Translations under genes and position numbers: made by a program
Part shown: piece by piece, positions 1-47,739 of the stretch
Position numbering within the stretch: the stretch's first letter is position 1
Layout of the letters: each line of letters opens with the position of its first letter
The notes under the pieces: generated by a model
What the model was told of the DNA's origin: nothing
Seen by the model: only the letters and a program-made list of their open reading frames with translations
The model's database searches: none
From: Scylla paramamosain
Lineage: Eukaryota; Arthropoda; Malacostraca; Decapoda; Portunidae
NCBI RefSeq assembly: GCF_035594125.1
Contig: NC_087168.1
Location: 6,582,501 to 6,646,500, forward strand
DNA: 64,000 bases
Direction: 5' to 3'

Positions 1-1603
1 TCCATGCCCTCGCTGGTCTAAACCTTCGGAAGGCTTATGGACCTGATGTGGTCCCTCCTATTGTTCTCCGAAACTGTGCCTCTGTGCTTGCACCTTGCCT
101 AGTCAAACTCTTTCAGCTCTGTATGTTAACATCTACCTTTCTTTCTTGCTGGAAGTTTGCCTACATTCAACCTGTTCCTAAAAAGGGTGACCGCTCTAAT
201 CCCTCAAACTACCGTCCTATTGCTTTAATTTCCTGCTTATCTAAAGTTTTTGAATCTATCCTCAACAGGAAGATTCTTAAACATCTATCACTTCACAACC
301 TTCTATCTGATCGCCAGTATGGGTTCCGTCAAGGCCGCTCTACTGGTGATCTTCTGGTTTTCCTTACTGAGTCTTGGTCATCCTCTTTTAGAGACTTTGG
401 TGAAACATTTGCTGTTGCCTTGGACATATCAAAAGCCTTTGATAGAGTCTGGCACAAAGCTTTGATTTCAAAACTACCCTCCTACGGTTTCTATCCTTCT
501 CTCTGTAACTTCATCTATTGCTGCTGTGGTAGACGGTCACTGTTCTTCTCCTAAATCCATTAACAGTGGTGTTCCTCAGGGTTCTGTCCTGTCACCCACT
601 CTCTTCTTATTATTCATTAATGATCTTCTAAACCAAACTTCTTGTCCTATCCACTCCTATGCTGATGATACCACCCTGCACTTTTCCACGTCTTTTCATA
701 GACGTCCAACCATTCAGGAGGTAAACATATCACGCAGGGAAGCCACAGAACGCCTGACTTCTGATCTTTCTAAAATTTCTGATTGGGGCAGAGCAAACTT
801 GGTATTGTTCAATGCCTCAAAAACTCAATTCCTCCATCTATCAACTCGACACAATCTTCCAGACAACTATCCCCTCCTCTTCAATGACACTCAACTGTCC
901 CCCTCTTATACACTGAACATCCTCGGTCTGTCCTTTACTTATAATCTGAACTGGAAACTTCACATCTCATCTCTAGCTAAAACAGCTTCTATGAAGTTAG
1001 GTGTTCTGAGACGTCTCCGCCAGTTTTTCTCACCCCCCCAGCTGCTAACTCTGTACAAAGGCCTTATCCGTCCATGTATGGAGTATGCTTCACATGTCTG
1101 GGGGGGTTCCACTCATACTGCTCTTCTAGACAGGGTGGAATCAAAAGCTTTTCGTCTCATCAACTCCGCTCCTCTAACTGACTGTCTTCAGCCCCTCTCT
1201 CACCGCCGCAATGTTGCATATCTAGCTGTCTTCTACCGCTATTTTCATGCCAACTGCTCTTCTGATCTTGCTAACTGCATGCTTCCCCTCCTTCCGCGGC
1301 CTCGCTGCACAAGACTTTCTTCTTTCTCTCAACCCTATTCTGTCCACCTCTCTAACGCAAGAGTTAACCAGTATTTTCAATCATTCATCCCTTTCTCTGG
1401 TAAACTCTGGAACTCCCTGCCTTCTTCTGTATTTCCACCTTCCTATGACTTGAATTCCTTCAAGAGGGAGGTTTCAAGACACTTATCCACCAATTTTTGA
1501 CCACTGCTTTGACCCTTTTATGGGACTGGCATTTCAGTGGGCATTTTTTTTATTAGATTTTTGTTGCCCTTGGCCAGTATCCTTCCTACATAAAAAAAAA
1601 AAA
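1..1603 (+). mobile_element. LINE-A copy 1 (non-LTR retrotransposon, 3' half)
   Basis: The left part is cut by the window edge. The sequence encodes the reverse transcriptase and C-terminal part of a non-LTR element: the RT motifs [12 protein letters not shown] and SGVPQGSVLSPTLFL, then YADDTTLH, a C-terminal RPCMEYASHVWGG block, a stop at about 1500, a short 3' UTR and an A-run at 1592-1603. A deletion of about 23 nt near 510 (missing the SSFLSDRS segment kept in other copies) breaks the frame between positions 48-554 and 526-1500. The same deletion is present in the inverted copy at 3622-6695, so the two are close relatives. The element is inactive here. Confidence 0.9.
526..1500 (+). pseudogene. 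LINE-A reverse transcriptase C-terminal ORF fragment
   Basis: An open stretch of 324 codons carries the RT motif GVPQGSVLSPTLFLLFINDL, the catalytic YADD box and the long C-terminal region ending in SFKREVSRHL. It is the downstream half of a LINE polyprotein cut off from its upstream half by the deletion near 510. The C7 run at about 1033-1039 keeps this copy in frame; three other copies have eight bases there and shift frame. Confidence 0.85.
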
Positions 1604-2486
1604 CTCTTGCGTTAGAGAGGTGGACAGAATAGGGATGAGAGAAAGAAGAAAGTCTTGTGCAGCGAGGCCGTGGGAGGAGGGGAGGCATGCAGTTAGCAAG
1701 ATCAGAAGAGCAGTTAGCATGAAAATAGCGGTAGAAGACAGCTAGAGATGCAACATTGCGGCGGTGAGAGAGAGAGGCTGAAGATAGTCAGTTAGAGGAG
1801 AGGAGTTGATGAGACGAAAAGCTTTTGATTCCACCCTGTCTAGAAGAGCAGTATGAGTGGAACCCTCCCAGACATGTGAAGCATACTCCATACATGGACG
1901 GATAAGGCCCTTGTACAGAGTTAGCAGCTGGGGGGGGTGAGAAAAACTGGCGGAGACGTCTCAGAACATCTAACTCCACAGAAGCTGTTTTAGCTAGAGA
2001 TGAGATGTGAACTTTCCAGTTTAGATTATAAGTAAAGGACAGACCGAGGACGTTCAGTGTAGAGGAGGGGGACAGTTGAGTGTCACTGAAGAAGAGAGGA
2101 TAGTTGTCTGGAAGGTCGTGTCGAGTTGATAGATGGAGGAATTGAGTTTTTGAGGCATTGAACAATACCAAGCTTCCTCTGCCCCAATCAGAAATTTTAG
2201 AAAGATCGGAAGTCAAGCGTTCTCTGGCTTCCCTGCGTGAAATGTTTATCTCCTGAAGGGTTGGACGTCTATGAAAAGACGTGGAAAAGTGCAGGATGGT
2301 ATCATCACCATAGGAGTGGATAGGACAAGAAGTTTGGTTTAGAAGATCATTAATGCATAATAAGAAGAGAGTGGGTGACAGGACAGAACCCTGAGGAACA
2401 CCACTGTTAACAGATTTAGGAGAAAAACAGTGACTGTCTACCACAGCAGCAACAGAACGGTCAGAAAGGAAACTTGAGATGAAGTT
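1604..2486 (-). mobile_element. LINE-A copy 2 fragment
   Basis: This minus-strand fragment begins inside the C-terminal coding part, directly against the A-tail of copy 1 at 1604, and runs up to the SDRS region of RT at 2486. It encodes SGVPQGSVLSPTLFL and a damaged catalytic box (YGDD instead of YADD). An 8-base G run (C8 on the coding strand) near 1930 shifts the frame. It has neither its 3' tail nor its 5' half. Confidence 0.85.
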
Positions 2487-3621
2487 TTTTTTTTTTTTTA
2501 TGTAGGAAGGACACTGGCCAAGGGCAACAAAAATCTAATAAAAAAAAGCCCACTGAAATGCCAGTCCCATAAAAGGGTCAAAGCAGTGGTCAAAAATTGA
2601 TCAATAAGTGTCTTGAAACCTCCCTCTTGAAGGAATTCAAGTCATAGGAAGGTGGAAATACAGAAGCAGGCAGGGAGTTCCAGAGTTTACCAGAGAAAGG
2701 GATGAATGATTGAGAGTACTGGTTAACTCTTGCGTTAGAGAGGTGGACAGAATAGGGGTGAGAGAAAGAAGAAAGTCTTGTGCAGCGAGACCGCGGAAGG
2801 AGGGGAGGCATGCAGTTAGCAAGATCAGAAGAGCAGTTAGCATGAAAATAGCGGTAGAAGACAGCTAGAGATGCAACATTGCGGCGGTGAGAGAAAGAGG
2901 CTGAAGACAGTCAGTTAGAGGAGAGGAGTTGATGAGACGAAAAGCTTTTGATTCCACCCTGTCTAGAAGAGCAGTATGAGTGGAACCCCCCAGACATATG
3001 AAGCATACTCCATACATGGACGGATAAGGCCCTTGTACAGAGTTAGCAGCTGGGGGTGGGGTGAGAAAAACTGGCGGAGACGTCTCAGAACACCTAACTT
3101 CATAGAAGCTGTTTTAGCTAGAGATGAGATGTGAAATTTCCAGTTCAGATTATAAGTAAAGGACAGACCGAGGATGTTCAGTGTAGAAGAGGGGGGCAGT
3201 TGAGTGTCATTGAAGAAGAGGGGATAGTTGTCTGGAAGGTTGTGTCGAGTTCATAGATGGAGGAATTGAGTTTTTGAGGCATTGAACAATACCAAGTTTG
3301 CTCTGCCCCAATCAGAAATTTTAGAAAGATCAGAAGTCAGGCGTTCTGTGGATTCCCTGCATGATATGTTTACCTCCTGAAGGGTTGGACGTCTATGAAA
3401 AGACGTGGAAAAGTGCAGGGTGGTATAATCAGCGTAGGAGTGGATAGGACAAGAAGTTTGGTTTAGAAGATCATTAATGAATAATAAGAAGAGAGTGGGT
3501 GACAGGACAGAACCCTGAGGAACACCACTGTTAATAGATTTAGGAGAAGAACAGTGACCGTCTACCACAGCAGCAATAGAACGGTCAGAAAGGAAACTTG
3601 AGATGAAGTTACAGAGAGAAG
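2487..3621 (-). mobile_element. LINE-A copy 3 fragment with T-run (3' tail)
   Basis: The T-run at 2488-2499 followed by ATGTAGGAAGGACACTGGCC is the reverse complement of the LINE-A 3' end and A-tail. The copy runs through the C-terminal region and RT (YADYTTLH, a mutated YADD) to about 3621, where it jumps without transition into the 3' coding part of the next copy. It appears to abut copy 2 at the sequence GATGAAGTT, so the array arose by nested insertion or unequal exchange. Confidence 0.85.
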
Positions 3622-6600
3622 CGAGGCCGTGGAAGGAGGGGAGGCATGCAGTTAGCAAGATCAGAAGAGCAGTTGGCATGAAAATAGCGGTAGAAGACAG
3701 CTAGATATGCAACATTGCGGCGGTGAGAGAGGGGCTGAAGACAGTCAGTTAGAGGAGAGGAGTTGATGAGACGAAAAGCTTTTGATTCCACCCTGTCTAG
3801 AAGAGCAGTATGAGTGGAACCCCCCCAGACATGTGAAGCATACTCCATACATGGACGGATAAGGCCCTTGTACAGAGTTAGCAGCTGGGGGGGGTGAGAA
3901 AAACTGGCGGAGACGTCTCAGAACACCTAACTTCATAGAAGCTGTTTTAGCTAGAGATGAGATGTGAAGTTTCCAGTTCAGATTATAAGTAAAGGACAGA
4001 CCGAGGATGTTCAGTGTAGAAGAGGGGGACAGTTGAGTGTCATTGAAGAGGAGGGGATAGTTGTCTGGAAGATTGTGTCGAGTTGATAGATGGAGGAATT
4101 GAGTTTTTGAGGCATTGAACAATACCAAGTTTGCTCTGCCCCAATCAGAAATTTTAGAAAGATCAGAAGTCAGGCGTTCTGTGGCTTCCTTGCATGATAT
4201 GTTTACCTCCTGAATGGTTGGACGTCTATGAAAAGACGTGGAAAAGTGCAGGGTGGTATCATCAGCATAGGAGTGGATAGGACAAGAAGTTTGGTTTAGA
4301 AGATCATTAATGAATAATAAGAAGAGAGTGGGTGACAGGACAGAACCCTGAGGAACACCACTGTTAATGGATTTAGGAGAAGAACAGTGACCGTCTACCA
4401 CAGCAGCAATAGATGAAGTTACAGAGAGAAGGATAGAAACCGTAGGAGGGTAGTTTTGAAATCAAAGCTTTGTGCCAGACTCTATCAAAGGCTTTTGATA
4501 TGTCCAAGGCAACAGCAAATGTTTCACCAAAGTCTCTAAAAGAGGATGACCAAGACTCAGTAAGGAAAACCAGAAGATCACCAGTAGAGCGGCCTTGACG
4601 GAACCCATACTGGCGATCAGATAGAAGGTTGTGAAGTGATAGATGTTTAAGAATCTTCCTGTTGAGGATAGATTCAAAAACTTTAGATAAGCAGGAAATT
4701 AAAGCAATAGGACGGTAGTTTGAGGGATTAGAGCGGTCACCCTTTTTAGGAACAGGTTGAATGTAGGCAAACTTCCAGCAAGAAAGAAAGGTAGATGTTA
4801 ACAGACAGAGCTGAAAGAGTTTGACTAGGCAAGGTGCAAGCACAGAGGCACAGTTTCGGAGAACAATAGGAGGGACCACATCAGGTCCATAAGCCTTCCG
4901 AAGGTTTAGACCAGCGAGGGCATGGAAAACATCATTACGAAGAATTTTAATACGTGGCATGAAGTAGTCAGAGGGTAGAGGAGAGGGAGGAACAAGCCCA
5001 GAATCGTCCAAGGTAGAGTTTTTAGCAAAGGTTTGAGCAAAGAGTTCAACTTTAGAAATAGATGTGATAGCAGTGGTGCCATCTGGTTGAAGTAGAGGAG
5101 GGAAAGAAGAAGAAGCAAAGTTATTGGAGATATTTTTGGCTAGATGCCAAAAATCACGAGGGGAGTTAGATCTTGAAAGGTTTTGACATTTTCTGTTAAT
5201 GAAGGAGTTTTTGGCTAGTTGGAGAACAGACTTGGCATGGTTCCGGGCAGAAATATAAAGTGCATGAGATTCTGGTGATGGAAGGCTTAAGTACCTTTTG
5301 TGGGCCACCTCTCTATCATGTATAGCACGAGAACAAGCTGTGTTAAACCAATGTTTAGAAGGTTTAGGACGAGAAAAAGAGTGAGGAATGTACGCCTCCA
5401 TGCCAGACACTATCACCTCTGTTATGCGCTCAGCACACAAAGACGGATCTCTGACACGGAAGCAGTAGTCATTCCAAGGAAAATCAGCAAAATACCTCCT
5501 CAGGTCCCCCCAACTAGCAGAGGCAAAACGCCAGAGGCACCTTCGCTTAGGGGGATCCTGAGGAGGGATTGGAGTGATAGGACAAGATAAAGATATGAGA
5601 TTGTGATCGGAGGAGCCCAACGGAGAAGAAAGGGTGACAGCATAAGCAGAAGGATTAGAGGTCAGGAAAAGGTCAAGAATGTTGGGCGTATCTCCAAGAC
5701 GGTCAGGAATACGAGTAGGGTGTTGCACCAATTGCTCCAGGTCATGGAGGATAGCAAAGTTGTAGGCTAGTTCACCAGGATGGTCAGTGAAGGGAGAGGA
5801 AAGCCAAAGCTGGTGGTGAACATTGAAGTCTCCAAGAATGGAGATCTCTGCAAAAGGGAAGAGGATCAGAATGTGCTCCACTTTGGAAGTTAAGTAGTCA
5901 AAGAATTTCTTATAGTCAGAGGAGTTAGGTGAGAGGTATACAGCACAGATAAATTTAGTATGAGAGTGACTCTGTAGTCGTAGCCAGATGGTGGAAAACT
6001 CGGAAGATTCAAGAGCGTGGGCACGAGAGCAGGTTAAGTCATTGCACACATAAACACAGCATCCAGCTTTAGATCGAAATGAGGATAGAGAAAGTAGGAG
6101 GGAACAGATAAGGGGCTACTGTCAGTTGCCTCAGACACCTGAGTTTCAGTGAGGAAAAGATGAGGTTTAGAAGAGGAGAGGCGGGGTTTTACAGATTGAA
6201 AATTAGATCTTAGACCGCGAATGTTGCAAAGAAGATAAGAAGGAAAAGAAGATGAGGTTTAGAAGGGGAGAGGTGGTGTTCTACAGATTGAAAATTAGAT
6301 CTTAGACCGCGAATGTTGCAGAAGTTAATGAAGAAAAAGTTGAGGGGGATGTCAAGACACTTAGGGTCATCGAAAGAAAGGCAGTCCGACCTGGGGACAT
6401 TTATGGTCCCCTCCCCAGATGGGGACTCCGAGGCTGGTGTAGGAGTCGCCATGATGATTTAAAAATTTTTGAATGAAGGGTGTGTGTGTTATTAGGTGCT
6501 TGTAGTTTTGTTTGGAGGAAGAGAGTTGTCTTTAGAGGGCAGGCTGTGACTGCCCCTTTGTGTTGTGAGACACAAAGGGAAACGTTCAGTGAGGCCACAG

Positions 6601-6695
6601 CTGGGTTTAATGATAAGTTCACAGCACCCCCTGAACAGTGCTTTAGATCTCACTGGGAGTAATTATCGTTTCGGCAGATGTCTACTGCCTCCTCC
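3622..6695 (-). mobile_element. LINE-A copy 4, longest in the left cluster, with 5' end
   Basis: This minus-strand copy lacks its last part but reaches the element's 5' terminus (GGAGGAGGCAGTAG on the minus strand, ending at 6695). From 5' to 3' it holds a 5' UTR of about 240 bp, an ATG near 6450 (MATPTPASES), an APE-type endonuclease with GDFNVHH and SDHNLISL, and RT. No ORF1 precedes the endonuclease. It has the 23-nt RT deletion shared with copy 1, a C8 frameshift at about 3886, and a rearranged stretch near 6180-6300 where an endonuclease segment is duplicated. Confidence 0.9.
4373..6049 (-). pseudogene. LINE-A endonuclease/reverse transcriptase ORF (558 codons, broken)
   Basis: The longest transposon reading frame of the left cluster. 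The N-terminal third is the C-terminal part of an APE-like endonuclease ([12 protein letters not shown], then [11 protein letters not shown]). A linker leads to RT blocks [45 protein letters not shown] and [12 protein letters not shown]. It terminates early ([16 protein letters not shown]) because of a 23-nt deletion; the catalytic YADD box lies in another frame at 3745-4401. Function is inferred from motifs only. Confidence 0.85.
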
Positions 6696-6895
6696 TGAGA
6701 GTTAAGCAGAGTTAAGTTGCGTTTCGCCGTTCCGGAGAGCGGATCCTGCAGAGGAGCGGCCAGGGTAGATCCTACCGTTACGCTGTCCACAAGCTTGTAA
6801 CTGAGATCTACGTGGGCGATCACAACGAGACTTGCACCTGATAACACAATTCTTTCCAATTTACGTGATATACAGTTTCATAGTCTCTGATAGGT
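6696..6895. other. Unique spacer between LINE-A copies
   Basis: About 200 bp between the 5' end of LINE-A copy 4 and the truncated copy 5. Base composition is more balanced than in the surrounding repeats. I recognise no gene, motif or repeat in it. Confidence 0.4.
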
Positions 6896-7751
6896 ATCGA
6901 TCAGGAATACGAGTAGGGTGTTGAAGCAGTTGCTCTAGGTCGTGGATGATGGGCTAGTTTACCAGAGAAGGAAGAGGAAAACCAAAGCTGGTGGGGAACA
7001 TTGAAGTCTCCAAAAATGGAGATCTCTACAGAAGGGAAGAGAGTCAAAGTGTTTTCCACTTTGGAAGTCAAGCAGTGATAGAATTTCTTATAATTAGAGG
7101 AGTTGAGAGATATGCAACATAGATAAATTTAGTTTGAGAGTAACTTTGTAGTCGTATCCAGAGGGAAAAGTCGCAAGATTCAAGAGCGTAGGTACGAGAG
7201 TAGGTTAAGCCATTGCATACATAGACGCAACACCCAGGTTTGAATTGAAAATTAGGATAAAGAAAGTAGGAAGGAACAGAAAAGGGGCTACTGTCAGTTG
7301 CCTTAGACACCTGTGTTACAGTAAGGAAAAGATGAGGTTTAGTAGAGGAGAGGTGGTATTCTAGAGATTGAAAATTAGATCTAATGCCGCGAATGTTGCA
7401 GAAGTTAATGAAGAAAAGTTAAAGGGAGTATCGAATTAGGGTCGATATCAGAATAGCAGTCCGACCTCGGGAGATTTGTGGTTTCCTTCCCAATGGGGAC
7501 TCCGAGGCTGGTGTGAGAGTCGCCATATTTAATTTTTAATTTTGAGTAAAGGATGTGTGTATGTAATTAGGTGCTTGTAGTTTTGTGTGAAGGAAGAGAG
7601 TTGTCTTTAGAAGGCAGGCTGTGATTGCCCCCTGCTGAGACACAAAGGGAAACGTTCAGTGAGGTCACAGATGGGTTACTGATAAGTTCATAGCACCCCC
7701 TGATCCACACTAGAAGTAATTATCAATTCGGCAGGTGTCTACTGCCTCCTC
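6896..7751 (-). mobile_element. LINE-A copy 5, 5' part only
   Basis: This minus-strand fragment holds the 5' UTR and the start of the endonuclease (the VEHHL, ETQVS and SPFSVPSYF segments of other copies can be followed in broken frames). Its 5' terminus at about 7751 lies a few bases from the (GAT)n/(AAT)n microsatellite starting at 7758. The rest of the element is missing on the 6896 side. Confidence 0.8.
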
Positions 7752-7757
7752 TTCCAC

Positions 7758-8576
<819 letters not shown>

Positions 8577-8581
8577 TATCT

Positions 8582-8590
8582 ATATATAAG
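8582..8590 (+). promoter_or_regulatory. Putative TATA box of the CUB-protease gene
   Basis: ATATATAAG lies 85-93 bp upstream of the ATG at 8675. A transcription start about 30 bp downstream (near 8612-8622, around TTTCTCAGC) would leave a 5' UTR of about 55-60 nt. A caution is that the box follows a TA-rich microsatellite, so a chance match is possible. Support comes from its position before a signal-peptide exon. Confidence 0.5.
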
Positions 8591-8674
8591 CGTGGTTCAG
8601 GTATCTCTTATTACTTTTCTCAGCGGCGTCCAGTTATCTCTCACTCCCACAGACATACGCCTAGCACCGCTGCC

Positions 8675-40042
<31,368 letters not shown>

Positions 40043-40123
40043 ACCTCTCAGCGGCTGGCACTGGCTAAAGGCAGCACTGTCTTACACTTTCGAAGAGTTT
40101 AATGCTTCATGAAAGAAAAAAAA

Positions 40124-40129
40124 AATAAA
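40124..40129 (+). terminator. Polyadenylation signal AATAAA of the CUB-protease gene
   Basis: AATAAA lies 82 nt after the stop codon, inside an A-rich run and followed by a T/G-containing stretch (TGTTCATC). It implies a short 3' UTR of about 100 nt. Confidence 0.7.
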
Positions 40130-40243
40130 ATGTTCATCTTTAAAATGTATATTCTCAATTCCCTTTTTTACGTTGGAGGTGAAGGTAAAAAGAGACACAG
40201 GTGTTATGGAGAGAGTTTATTTTCTGGATAGTTTCGCTTGTAG

Positions 40244-40328
40244 CTTTCTTCTTCTTCTTCTTCATTATCATCATCATCATCATCATCTTCTTCTTCTTCT
40301 TCTTCTTCTTCTTCTTCTTCTTCTTCTT

Positions 40329-40390
<62 letters not shown>

Positions 40391-40415
40391 CATCATCATC
40401 ATCAACATTATATTC
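40244..40415. repeat. (TTC)n-(TTA)n-(TCA)n microsatellite
   Basis: Compound trinucleotide repeat just downstream of the protease gene. Confidence 0.95.
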
Positions 40416-40456
40416 ATTAAAGGTGGATGCGCAGTGGAGTGTTTGAAGACAGATGG

Positions 40457-40751
40457 CAGGGGTGTCACTCTCATGGCCCGCTGGCCAACTGTGGTCCGCG
40501 AGGTGACAAGAGATTTTTCAATTCGAGTTACTATAACTGTTATAACTGAGAAAAAAGTAACTAAATTATTAAGACGAGACAAAATAACTTTTACCTTTTT
40601 ACCTTAAAATGTAGTTTTGGTAAACCAGGATGACCAGCAAAATAAATTGTAATATTCAGTCTTGCCAATAAGTAATTACCAAATCTTTGATGGCCCTCGA
40701 GAACATAACTGCATAATTGGCCCTCGAAAGGATTTGAGTTTGACACCCCTG
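40457..40751. mobile_element. hAT-type MITE with terminal inverted repeats and target duplication
   Basis: Starts CAGGGGTGTCA (40457) and ends TGACACCCCTG (40751), a perfect 11-bp terminal inverted repeat. The flanking 8-mers are ACAGATGG (40449-40456) and ACAGATGA (40752-40759), a 7/8 match to an 8-bp target duplication as made by hAT transposases. The 295-bp interior is non-coding, with GGCCCGC/GGCCCTCG subterminal motifs. Confidence 0.8.
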
Positions 40752-40854
40752 ACAGATGAGATCATTGTCATAGAGTGATTAGTTAGGTTGTTAAATGTGT
40801 GTTTTCAGATTAGCATGTTAGTTGTGGAATATGTAATTGCATTTGAAGTTCCGC

Positions 40855-41040
40855 TGTAGAAAGGAAAAAGAAAAAGGTATGATTTATCTAATTATAGAGG
40901 TATCAGACTACAAAGTATGGTAAGGTATTGATGAAGAGAACCAAACAAAGTAGGCTTACACATGGAGTAATGTGTGATGTTCAAAGGGGCTTCATGATAG
41001 GGAGGGTTGTGTAGATTAAGGCTGTATACATGAAAAGTCA
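40855..41040 (+). mobile_element. RT relic of another LINE
   Basis: Broken plus-strand frames read YDLSNYRGIRLQSMVRY and then VQRGFMIGRVV, resembling the NYRGISLLS and QxGFRxGRxxxDQI blocks of LINE RT. Very short and decayed; family not determined. Confidence 0.45.
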
Positions 41041-42480
<1,440 letters not shown>

Positions 42481-42593
42481 AATAGGATACCGTCTTTAAA
42501 TAAAAATAAAAGAGAGGCAATAGTGTACGTATTAGTAAAAGTAAAAATAAACTTGGTATCAAGATATTGTGCTTTCAGTACTGTGCTCTTCAC

Positions 42594-44229
<1,636 letters not shown>

Positions 44230-44732
44230 CTTGATGTTTGGCAGGGCAGTAATATCATTTCTTTTCCCTTTATGGGGTGCTTTGTATTCATTTAAGTGTG
44301 TTTGTACATAACAAGCTTAAAAACACTTATAATATTTATTTTTGTTTCCTCATATAAGCAAATTTGCATGCATTTTGGCATTTTGGTTCCTAAGATGTTG
44401 AAAACACTCATAATGCAAGTTTTCGATTATGTTGTTCTGTTTCTCTATAGAGAGAACTATTTACGCATTATAGCGTTTTGTTACGTAAGCTCAAAATGAC
44501 TCAAAAGACAAGTTTTTGATAATGTTTTTCTGTATGGGGTATTTTTAATTCTTTTTAGAGTTTTGATGGCAAATATGCTCAAAAATATCCAAATGACAAG
44601 TTTTTTGGCAATTTCGTTTCGATCTCACATATAAGGTGCCTTACATGCATTTTTTTTTGTGTGTGTTGATGCTTAAATAACTCAAAACATTCAAAATACA
44701 CTTTTTTGGTAAAGTTGTTCTGTTTCTCCATT
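44230..44732 (-). repeat. 95-bp satellite, minus orientation (block 1)
   Basis: About five monomers; each carries the reverse complement of the monomer core (TTTTAGCGTTTTGGTAC, here diverged). Ends where CR1 begins. Confidence 0.8.
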
Positions 44733-45327
44733 AAAGACTTCTATCAGGTTGCCTCTTACTCTAAACCTACGTCTCTCTAAAGAATGTAAATTTAACAGCT
44801 TCAATCTCGCCTCGTAAGGAATACTCCTCATCCCCTGAATCTTTTTAGTCATTCTCCCTTGTACTGATTCTAACAGACTTATATCTTTCCTGTAATGTGG
44901 GGACGAGAACTGCACAGCGTAGTCTAGATGAGGCCTGACCAGCGCCAAATATAACTTTAATATTACTTCGGGCCTTCTACTTTTAACACTCAAAAATTAA
45001 ACCTAATACCCTATTTACCCTGTTTCAGGCCTCTATGCATTGCTTTCCTAGACAGAGTTCAGAGCTAACTATAACTCCTAAATCTTTTTCGTATCCTGAA
45101 CCTACCAGAGTTTCGTTGTTTAATGTGTACCTACTGTGTGGGTTTTCTCTACGTACGCTAAGTTCTTTGAACTTGTTGATATTAAACTGCATTTGCCATC
45201 TGTCTGTTCATTCATTCATTCTGTCTAAATCTGCCTGCAAAGCGATGGCATCTGATTCTGACCCAATTAATTTATCTTTGTGTCATCCGCAAATTTACTA
45301 ACATCACTACTAATTCCACTATCCAAG

Positions 45328-45969
<642 letters not shown>

Positions 45970-46660
45970 TACTGGTACCTCACCTGATCAAGTGATTTCC
46001 TAAAGACAGAAACTACCGGCTCACTAATAACCTCTTTGCATTCCTTAAGTAATCTGGGATATATTTCATCTGATCCTGGTGTCTTGAACTTTTTTAGCCT
46101 ATCTATCTCCTGTTCCACTATCTCCTTAGTTATGGTAATGTCTGTCAGCTTCTCATTCTCATCTGGTCTAAACATCTGTCTACTATTTGGCATACACTGC
46201 AGCTTTTCCTGGGTGAAGACAGTTAAAAAATACTCATTCAAAATTTTACTGATCTCCCCAGAACTAACCAGCTCCCCATCTGCTGCCTTTAATAGTTTCC
46301 TTATTTTTCGTCCCGTATACCCGATAAAATCCCTTGGGGTCTGTCTTCGCCTGGCTGGCTATCTTTAATTCATAATTACTTTTATCTTTCCCCGTTAACC
46401 TCCTGACTTCTAACTAATTCATTATATTGTGGCCTTAAAACCTCTTCCCCTGCCTTTAATCTCTTATATATACTTCTCTTCCGCCCTAAATAGTGTTTTA
46501 ATCTAGCAGCCATCCATTTAGGATCATTTTTTTGTGATCTTATTACTTAATACGGAATGTTTGCTAACTGTCCTGTATGCAATTTATCTACGAAATATTT
46601 ATACAGCTCATCTACATTTACTTCATGTAATCCCCTCATCGCAGCCACTTCCATCCTCAC

Positions 46661-46975
46661 CACTCCCTCATCTACTCGCCTCAATCTCACCTCTCCCATC
46701 TCAGCATGACCTGTCCCTCCAACATACTCACTCATATCTCCCCCTCTCTCCCTCCTCCGCCCCTTCCGGACACTTCTTCCCTCCTCTTGCCCTACACCCT
46801 CACACCTCACCTCACCACTCCCTCATCTACTCGCCTCAATCTCACCTCTCCCATCTCAGTATTACCTGTCCCTCCAACATACACATATCTCCACCTCTCT
46901 CCCTCCTCCGCCCCATCTGGACACTTCTTCCCTACTCTTGCCCTACACCCTCAAGCCTCACCTCACCTCTCTCAT
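46661..46975. repeat. Pyrimidine-rich tandem duplication, about 155-bp unit
   Basis: CACTCCCTCATCTACTCGCC begins at 46661 and again at 46816. The two units are close copies, very C/T-rich, and lie inside the CR1 element between endonuclease and linker. The open frames here are composition artefacts. Confidence 0.85.
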
Positions 46976-47739
46976 CCTGCCTTATCTCTCTCAACTCCGT
47001 CCCAGACCTGACCTCACCCCGCATCCGTTGCCAGTCAACTCCTTGGAGGTACCTTTTTAATTCCTCAAAATTTGCTCTCCAAAATTCAGGTATTTTACTA
47101 GTGTTTTTGCTTCTAAAAGTTTCCTCCCATTTTAATTTGTACCTAATTTCCCAATGGTCACTGTTACCTTGCTGTCCTCCAACTTTTACTTGCGTGACTG
47201 CTTTCTCCCTGTTAGTAAGAATTAAATCTAGAGACTGTACCTGCCTGCTCTATTTATTTTCTGCCATATTTCCTGCCTGTGTTAATTTCCTTTGTAATGT
47301 TCGGTGGCCTGTATACTACTCCCAGTGCTACTGATTGTGATTCTTCCTTAATATCTATCCATATCAACTCTGTTTTGCTATCTGTTTTAATTCTACTGTT
47401 AATACAACACTGTAATGTGTCCTTAACGTATAACGCGATGCCTCCTCCTCTACTGTTTTCCCTGTCTTTATAGAATAGTGAATAACCATCTATTTTAACT
47501 TCTGGATTAAATACTGCACACAATTGGCCACTGCTCCTCCGTCGCCTTACTAGGTAATGTGGGGCACGACCCTTCCACAGGTGCTGAGATCCTCTCAGAG
47601 AACTCAGCCTGCAAGTCTGAGATCCTTCGATGGAACTCAAGCTCCACGTCTGAGACCTTCGCAACGAAGGCCTCAAGAACAGAAGAACTAACACAACCAG
47701 ACGACTCAGCGATGGTAATGTTTTTCTGGTTCTCAATGT

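Noticed and set aside
46534..47334. 266-codon Ser/Pro/Leu-rich plus-strand ORF
   Set aside because: It is antisense to CR1 and the pyrimidine-rich duplication; composition alone keeps it open.
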